Below are positions 1 through 4,632 of a stretch of DNA of 6,989 bases, one piece after another; the first letter of the stretch is position 1; each line of letters opens with the position of its first letter. The notes below the pieces were generated by a model that saw only the letters and a list, made by a program, of their open reading frames with translations, did not search any database and was not told the origin of the DNA. The position numbers were made by a program, and so were the translations under genes. The DNA is from an uncultured Lachnospiraceae bacterium (GTDB lineage Bacteria; Bacillota; Clostridia; Lachnospirales; Lachnospiraceae), in assembly GCA_937901625.1 (NCBI GenBank), contig CALDIE010000195.1, positions 1 to 6,989 of the forward strand, given 5' to 3'.

Positions 1-2083
1 CTGCCAGCATCATCATTATCTTATTGCTTCTTGCGATGAACTTGGTCATTGCCTCCGGCTCCAAAGGGGCGTTTTGCAATAACGCGAGGTCGTAGAGCTG
101 CTCACATAAGAGCTTCACATTCTCGCCTTCCTTTTCCTCTAAGATCTTCAAAACCAGCTTGTTGTTCGCGTTTAATACAAGTGTCTGACCTTCACGGCCC
201 ATACCGCCCATCATCGGCATGCCCTGCATAGCGTACATCTTCATCATATCCTGCATTCTGCGACTTTCCTCGGAGATCGTTAAGATCGAAGAGATCTCTT
301 TATTCTTTAACTTTTCAACCTTAACCGTGATATTTTCCTTCTTGATGGCGCTCTTAAAGATCTTTTCCAGTTCTTTCGTCATGGCTTCAAGCTCTTCTTT
401 GGCCTTCTTTCCGGTCTTTGCACGCAAGTCATCCGTAAGATCCGCATCGATCCGTCTAAACAGGATGCCCTCATTCTTACTCTCGAGCTGCTGCATAAAC
501 GGCTGATCGATGGTATCCTTCATGATCACAGCCTCTTTGCCGGCCTTTTTGAACATATTGATGTACTGGCTCTGCTGCTGTTCATCGGTCACATAGTAGA
601 TCGTCTTTTCCTTAGGCTCCGCTTCCTCTTCGTTTTCCTCTTCCACTACTTCCGCTTCTACACTGTTTCCGTCAGCATCGGTCGCTGTGCCCGCTTCCTC
701 TAATTTCTTAGCGGTCTCTTCATCCTCCAGATCCGGGTCGATGGGCTTTACTTCCAGACACTCCGGCAAGGTCATGTAATTGCCGTCCAGATTACGGAAG
801 AGAATATAGTCCGTCATCTTCTCGCAGAACTTATCGTCCTTTAAGCAGCCGTACTTGATGAAAGGACTGATGTCCTCCCAGTACTTGATGTATTCATCTT
901 TCTCGGTCTTGCAAAGACCGGCTAACTTATCCGCCACCTTCTTGGTGATGTATTCGGAGATCTTCTTAACCGTGCCGTCATTTTGCAATGCGGAACGGGA
1001 TACGTTTAACGGGAGATCCGGGCAATCGATCACACCCTTTAAGAGCATCAGAAACTCCGGGATGACTTCACGGATATTATCCGCAATAAATACCTGATTG
1101 TTGTAGAGCTTGATCACGCCTTCGATCGACTCATACTCGATATTGATCTTCGGGAAGTAAAGGATTCCCTTTAAGTTGAACGGATAGTCCATGTTCAAAT
1201 GGATCCAGAACAAGGGCTCCTTGTAATCATGGAAGACCTTGCGGTAAAATTCAAGATACTCCTCTTTGGTACACTCATTGGGATGCTTTGCCCAAAGAGG
1301 GAGGGTATCATTTAAGGCCACGGGACGCTTCTTAATCTTTAAGCGGTCGGGCTTAGGCTCCTCGCCTTCCCTGGTCTCCTGCGGCAATGTTTCGATCACC
1401 ACATCCGTATCGAGCTTTTCCTCCTGATCGATCACTTCGGTCAGTTCCTCACCGGTCTTGGATAAAAAGATCTCATACGGCATAAAGGAACAGTACTTGC
1501 GAAGCACTTCCTCAGCCTCATACTTGTTACAGAACTTTAAGCAATCCTCCGTAACATGGAGTGTGATCTTCGTACCGATCTCGCTTCGGTCCCCGTCTCC
1601 CATCTCAAACGTTGTACCGCCGTCACATACCCAGTGAACGGGAGTGGCGCCTTCCTTATAGGAAAGCGTATCGATCTCCACTTCATCGGAAACCATAAAC
1701 GCGGAATAGAAGCCCAGGCCGAAGTGTCCGATGATCTGGTCTTCGTTGGCCTTATCCTTGTATTTCTCCAAAAAGTCCGTCGCTCCGGAAAAAGCGATCT
1801 GATTGATGTACTCTTCCACTTCATCAGACGTCATTCCCAAACCGTTATCCGTAACGATGATCGTTTTATCTTCGGGACTCACCTCAACCGTGATCTTTCC
1901 CTTGTAATCCCCGGGGAGTGTATACTCACCCATCATATCCAGTTTTCTTAACTTCGTGATGGCATCACAACCGTTGCTGACCAACTCTCTGTAAAAGATG
2001 TCATGGTCAGAATAAAGCCACTTCTTTATTATGGGAAAAATATTCTCACTGTTGATCGATAAACTTCCCTGCTTATTTTCCAT
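1..2083 (-). CDS. htpG: Molecular chaperone HtpG (bacterial Hsp90), 3' end cut by window edge
   Basis: This is the cytosolic ATP-dependent Hsp90 chaperone; 694 codons are visible with no stop. The N-terminal GHKL ATPase domain shows Glu33 and Asn37 in RELVSNGCDA (E. coli has NASDA), Asp79 in DNGLGM, and the lid motif GHFGLGFYSAF at 119-129. A charged linker lies at about 215-250. The middle domain carries PLNVSR with Arg363, the equivalent of the E. coli catalytic-loop arginine. An acidic insert (about 449-492, 20 of 44 residues Asp/Glu) precedes IYYVTDEQQQ, where the C-terminal part begins. A Met-rich segment spans 610-628. The visible end, RSNKIMMMLA, aligns with the last residues of E. coli HtpG, so probably only a few codons are missing. 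The ATG at 2083 has AAAGGA 11 nt upstream, and the protein starts in line with the family. A CIRCE element upstream implies HrcA control. Family assignment is firm; the functional effect of the inserts is unknown. Confidence 0.97.
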   Translation of the reverse strand, partial: MENKQGSLSINSENIFPIIKKWLYSDHDIFYRELVSNGCDAITKLRKLDMMGEYTLPGDYKGKITVEVSPEDKTIIVTDNGLGMTSDEVEEYINQIAFSGATDFLEKYKDKANEDQIIGHFGLGFYSAFMVSDEVEIDTLSYKEGATPVHWVCDGGTTFEMGDGDRSEIGTKITLHVTEDCLKFCNKYEAEEVLRKYCSFMPYEIFLSKTGEELTEVIDQEEKLDTDVVIETLPQETREGEEPKPDRLKIKKRPVALNDTLPLWAKHPNECTKEEYLEFYRKVFHDYKEPLFWIHLNMDYPFNLKGILYFPKINIEYESIEGVIKLYNNQVFIADNIREVIPEFLMLLKGVIDCPDLPLNVSRSALQNDGTVKKISEYITKKVADKLAGLCKTEKDEYIKYWEDISPFIKYGCLKDDKFCEKMTDYILFRNLDGNYMTLPECLEVKPIDPDLEDEETAKKLEEAGTATDADGNSVEAEVVEEENEEEAEPKEKTIYYVTDEQQQSQYINMFKKAGKEAVIMKDTIDQPFMQQLESKNEGILFRRIDADLTDDLRAKTGKKAKEELEAMTKELEKIFKSAIKKENITVKVEKLKNKEISSILTISEESRRMQDMMKMYAMQGMPMMGGMGREGQTLVLNANNKLVLKILEEKEGENVKLLCEQLYDLALLQNAPLEPEAMTKFIARSNKIMMMLA

Positions 2084-2094
2084 ACTAGGTCACG

Positions 2095-2100
2095 TCCTTT
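2095..2100 (-). promoter_or_regulatory. Ribosome binding site of htpG
   Basis: The minus strand reads AAAGGA, 11 nt before the ATG at 2083. The spacing is slightly long but usable. No better-placed start codon is seen that would keep the conserved N-terminus. Confidence 0.65.
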
Positions 2101-2119
2101 CTTGCTTTTTTCTTTACTT

Positions 2120-2148
2120 AGTTTAAACCCCTGTTTTTGGAAAGTCAA
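2120..2148 (-). promoter_or_regulatory. Probable sigma-A promoter of htpG
   Basis: The minus strand shows TTGACT (2148-2143), a 17-nt spacer, and TAAACT (2125-2120). The -35 matches consensus at 5 of 6 positions and the -10 at 4 of 6. The start site would fall near 2113, giving a leader of about 30 nt with the ribosome site inside it. The CIRCE operator lies just upstream of the -35, separated by 7 nt, rather than over the start site. A second -10-like hexamer, TATTAT (2187-2182), abuts the upstream side of CIRCE but has no recognisable -35. Confidence 0.6.
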
Positions 2149-2149
2149 G

Positions 2150-2183
2150 AAAAAATTAGCACTCATTTTGATTGAGTGCTAAT
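2150..2183 (-). terminator. Possible intrinsic terminator of the pepT-lipoprotein operon, formed by the CIRCE dyad
   Basis: Read on the minus strand, the CIRCE inverted repeat forms a stem of 10-11 bp with a 7-nt loop, followed at once by six T residues (2155-2150). It starts about 12 nt after the lipoprotein stop codon. No other terminator-like hairpin lies between that stop and htpG. The stem has only four G-C pairs, so it would be a moderate terminator. This is inferred from structure alone, and the same bases are more certainly an HrcA operator. Confidence 0.45.
2156..2182. promoter_or_regulatory. CIRCE element (HrcA operator) upstream of htpG
   Basis: The sequence TTAGCACTC, a 9-nt spacer, then GAGTGCTAA matches the CIRCE consensus exactly: 9-bp arms with the canonical spacing. 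CIRCE is the binding site of the heat-shock repressor HrcA, usually found before groESL and hrcA-grpE-dnaK operons. Here it is in the gap between the lipoprotein gene stop (2195) and htpG (start 2083), and htpG is the only gene it can plausibly serve. The innermost A-T pair also matches, which extends the dyad by one base pair. Confidence 0.95.
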
Positions 2184-2194
2184 AATAGTCCTGC

Positions 2195-3277
2195 TTACCC
2201 GAAATACTTTTCATAAACCGCAAAGAAACTGTCCGTGGTGACCGATACATCCGAAGGAAACACCAGACTGTTCCAGAGTTCTTCGTTTAAATAACACTGT
2301 TTTCCGCTGCTGAAAGTTTCATAGGCGCTGTCAAAGGCTTCCATCTTAGCCTCTCTGACCATTTCCTCCTTGCGCTGCTGTGTCTGCGTCTCGTCATTGG
2401 TACTGATACAGCGGAAGATATAGCATCCGTCCTGTGCTTCCAAAACGGTACTGATCTGGTTTTCACCCATAGAAAAGACATATTCCTCGATCTCCGGTTC
2501 CAGATCTCCTCTGCAGACCGTGATCGTAGGACTCTCGGCCTGGTTATACTCTCCGGCGATCTCATCATAGGGAACATCCTCTTCGCGCATCCGGTTATAC
2601 AAGGCCTTCGCTACGGAAAGAGCACCTGATGTGCTGACATTCCCCTCACTGTTTCCCGCATCGCTTCCGTCTGTCGTGTTCGCGATAAAAATCTGTTCAA
2701 GAACCACACTTCTGGCTTCGTCATCACTAAACTCCGGATTGACGTTCTCCACGATATGGTCATATAACTTCTCCGCCAGAGCATACTCCCGATACATCTG
2801 CTCGATCTGAGCGCGCGTAACGGAGCCCATGGCTTCGATCTCTTCCTTTGAGAGGGACGTGAAATACTCTTTTGCCGCTGTTTCCGCGGCATTTTCCTCT
2901 TCCTTAGTCAATACAATGCCGTATTCTGCCGCCATCAGATTCATCATCTTGATCTTGGCCAGCCTCGCAAGAACGGTCTGTTTTACCGTCTCCTGAAGGG
3001 AGCGGTCTCCCACATCCGTCGACCAGATCTGCGAACCGAAGGTATTTTCATATTGATTCCGCATATTGGTCATATAAACCAGGGCTTCCGCCTGCATACA
3101 GGAAACACCCTCCAGCCTGAAGATTTCCCCTTTATCAAATCCGGTCGTTAAAACGATCCGTCGATCGTTACCGCAGGAAGATAAGATAAAGAGCATAAAA
3201 AACGCGGCCATATATCCGTACAGCCAAAATCTCCATTCCTTTTTCTTTTCCCGCGCTTTCGTTTGTGCCGCCCTCAT
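2195..3277 (-). CDS. PrsA/SurA-like lipoprotein with a degenerate parvulin (PPIase) domain
   Basis: This is a predicted membrane-anchored extracytoplasmic protein of 360 residues. A basic N-region (KAREKKKEWR) and hydrophobic helix lead to the lipobox LSSC, with the lipidated Cys at residue 35. A SurA_N-like helical region (about 90-180) follows, then a parvulin-like segment (about 188-292): VVLEQIFIAN, a Ser/Gly/Asn/Asp-rich insert (about 200-219), ALYNRMREEDVPYDEIAGEY, then EEYVFSMGENQISTVLEAQDGCYIF. The usual HILV histidine is Gln here, so PPIase activity is doubtful and a holdase role is possible. Five further cysteines occur in the mature part. The start at 3277 is preferred because AGGAG lies 6 nt upstream of it; the ATG at 3283, two codons earlier, touches that AGGAG directly. 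It lies 11 nt after pepT, in the same operon. Lipoprotein is near certain; the foldase class is likely. Confidence 0.85.
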   Translation of the reverse strand: MRAAQTKAREKKKEWRFWLYGYMAAFFMLFILSSCGNDRRIVLTTGFDKGEIFRLEGVSCMQAEALVYMTNMRNQYENTFGSQIWSTDVGDRSLQETVKQTVLARLAKIKMMNLMAAEYGIVLTKEEENAAETAAKEYFTSLSKEEIEAMGSVTRAQIEQMYREYALAEKLYDHIVENVNPEFSDDEARSVVLEQIFIANTTDGSDAGNSEGNVSTSGALSVAKALYNRMREEDVPYDEIAGEYNQAESPTITVCRGDLEPEIEEYVFSMGENQISTVLEAQDGCYIFRCISTNDETQTQQRKEEMVREAKMEAFDSAYETFSSGKQCYLNEELWNSLVFPSDVSVTTDSFFAVYEKYFG

Positions 3278-3283
3278 GAACAT

Positions 3284-3288
3284 CTCCT
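3284..3288 (-). promoter_or_regulatory. Ribosome binding site that decides the lipoprotein start
   Basis: AGGAG on the minus strand lies directly after the pepT stop TAG (3291-3289). It is 6 nt from the ATG at 3277 but 0 nt from the ATG at 3283, so the second ATG is the likely start. Its position against the pepT stop suggests translational coupling. Confidence 0.75.
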
Positions 3289-4518
3289 CTATTCTGCCGC
3301 GTATTCCCTAACGATCTGCTTTAAGAGCTCGATCGTAGTCTCCATCTCTTCCACACAAAGGTATTCATGCTTCCCGTGAAAGTTTGCGCCACCCGTCCCG
3401 AGATTCGGACAGGGTAAGCCCATAAAGGTAAGTCTCGCGCCGTCGGTACCGCCGCGGATGGGCTGCTCCTTAACCTCGATCCCCACCTTTTCCATGGCGG
3501 CGTATGCCTTTTGCATTACAATGGGATGCCTATCGATCACCGGTTTCATGTTCAGGTACTGATCCTCTATCTTAACCTCCAGGCATCCCTTGCCGAACTT
3601 CTCTTCTGTAGCCGCGCAGGCCTCCATAAAGACGCGCTTTCTCTCCTCAAACCGGTCCGTATCATGATCACGGATGATATAATGCGCCACCGCGCTCTCC
3701 ACATCACCTCTTGCGTCCGTAAGGTGGTAAAATCCTTCCCTGTCTTTCGTACATTCCGGGCACTCTGCCCCGGGAAGTCTTCCCTGCAGATCCATCAATA
3801 TAAAAAGCGCGTTCTTCATCTTATGATACGCGTCGCCCGGATGGACGCTGCATCCCTTTGCCGTCACTTTAACTCCGGCCGCATTGAAGCACTCGCAGGA
3901 GATATCGCCCAGACGGTCTCCGTCTACCGTGTACGCGTATACGGCGCCAAAGCCGGATACATCAAAATGATCCACGCCGCGCCCGGTCTCCTCATCCGCG
4001 GTGAATGCCACGCAGATATTTCCGTGAACTTCCTTGGGGTGCTCCGTAAAATACGCAAGCATCTCCATGATCTCGGTAACGCCGGACTTATCATCCGAGC
4101 CTAGAAGCGTCGTTCCGCCCGTTACCACGATCGTCTTTCCCTTTAGGGAACGCATCTCCGGGAAATCCTCCATACGCGTATAGATCCCCTTTTCTTCATT
4201 TAAGCAGATATCCTCTCCGTCAAAGTCCTTTATGATGCGGGGACGGATATCTTTTCCGCTCATCGCTTCCGATGTATCCACATGCGCGATAAAGCCGACA
4301 GAGGGAATCGTCCTTTGAAGACAGTTTCCCGGTAAAGTCGCGTAAACACAACCGTACGTCGGATCCTGGCGTACATCCGGCACGCCCATCTCGCGTAACT
4401 GCTTTGCCAGAAGATTCAACAGGTCCCACTGTCCCGCTGTGCTGGGATAGCCATCAGACCCGCTATCCGACCCGGTATCTATTGCCACATAACGTAAAAA
4501 ACGTTCCAATGCTGACAT
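3289..4518 (-). CDS. pepT: Peptidase T (tripeptide aminopeptidase, M20B family)
   Basis: This cytosolic dinuclear zinc aminopeptidase releases the N-terminal residue of tripeptides, the last steps of intracellular peptide breakdown. At 409 residues it matches the usual PepT length. Metal-site motifs are in order: AHVDTSEAMSG (His79, Asp81), LLGSDDKSGV (bridging Asp142), FTADEETGRG (general base Glu176, ligand Glu177), YTVDGD (Asp199) and GGANFHGKHE (His381). IRGGTDGARLTFMGLPCPN (354-372), also conserved in PepT, is present. The lid/dimerisation domain spans about 205-320. No key residue is missing. The ATG at 4518 is preceded by AAAAGGAGAGG with 9 nt spacing, and the N-terminus MSALERFLRYVAIDTGSD is in register with the family. 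It is the first gene of an operon with the lipoprotein gene and has its own promoter after the clpB terminator. Confidence 0.97.
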   Translation of the reverse strand: MSALERFLRYVAIDTGSDSGSDGYPSTAGQWDLLNLLAKQLREMGVPDVRQDPTYGCVYATLPGNCLQRTIPSVGFIAHVDTSEAMSGKDIRPRIIKDFDGEDICLNEEKGIYTRMEDFPEMRSLKGKTIVVTGGTTLLGSDDKSGVTEIMEMLAYFTEHPKEVHGNICVAFTADEETGRGVDHFDVSGFGAVYAYTVDGDRLGDISCECFNAAGVKVTAKGCSVHPGDAYHKMKNALFILMDLQGRLPGAECPECTKDREGFYHLTDARGDVESAVAHYIIRDHDTDRFEERKRVFMEACAATEEKFGKGCLEVKIEDQYLNMKPVIDRHPIVMQKAYAAMEKVGIEVKEQPIRGGTDGARLTFMGLPCPNLGTGGANFHGKHEYLCVEEMETTIELLKQIVREYAAE

Positions 4519-4527
4519 TGTATTTAT

Positions 4528-4538
4528 CCTCTCCTTTT
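4528..4538 (-). promoter_or_regulatory. Ribosome binding site of pepT
   Basis: The minus strand reads AAAAGGAGAGG, 9 nt from the ATG at 4518 (12 nt measured from the GGAG core). It is a strong purine-rich site that supports the chosen start. Confidence 0.75.
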
Positions 4539-4579
4539 GTGTTCGGTGCTGTCAAAATCCAAAAGACCCCGACGCGCTC

Positions 4580-4608
4580 ATTATACCAAAAAGACCCCCC
4601 GCCCGCAA
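4580..4608 (-). promoter_or_regulatory. Promoter of the pepT-lipoprotein operon, overlapping the clpB terminator
   Basis: A perfect -10 TATAAT (4585-4580) is preceded by TGG, giving an extended -10 (TGnTATAAT). At 17 nt spacing the -35 position reads TTGCGG (4608-4603), matching consensus only in TTG, as is usual with extended -10 promoters. The -35 lies in the loop and 3' arm of the clpB terminator hairpin, and the -10 follows its T-run. The start site would be near 4573, giving a leader of about 55 nt. Confidence 0.75.
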
Positions 4609-4623
4609 TGCGGACAGGGGGTC
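4588..4623 (-). terminator. Intrinsic terminator of clpB
   Basis: On the minus strand, a 14-bp stem starting GACCCCC and ending GGGGGTC is fully paired with two G-T wobbles and closes on an ATT loop. Five T residues (4592-4588) follow. It begins 9 nt after the clpB stop codon, so it is a strong, well-placed factor-independent terminator that separates clpB from pepT. Confidence 0.93.
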
Positions 4624-4632
4624 GATTGGTTT

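Noticed and set aside
1556..1951. Plus-strand open frame of 131 codons opposite htpG
   Set aside because: It is antisense to the conserved HtpG ATPase domain and shows no protein family features.
2182..2187. TATTAT as the main htpG -10
   Set aside because: No TTGACA-like hexamer is found at 16-18 nt upstream and there is no TG extension; kept only as an alternative to the downstream promoter.
3511..4104. Plus-strand open frame of 197 codons opposite pepT
   Set aside because: It is entirely antisense to a well-conserved pepT, has no recognisable domain, and its sequence is what the complement of pepT codons would give.
4550..4555. Perfect TTGACA (minus strand) in the pepT leader
   Set aside because: At 17 nt spacing the -10 position falls on the ribosome site (AGAGGA), with no TATAAT-like match, so it is not a usable promoter.
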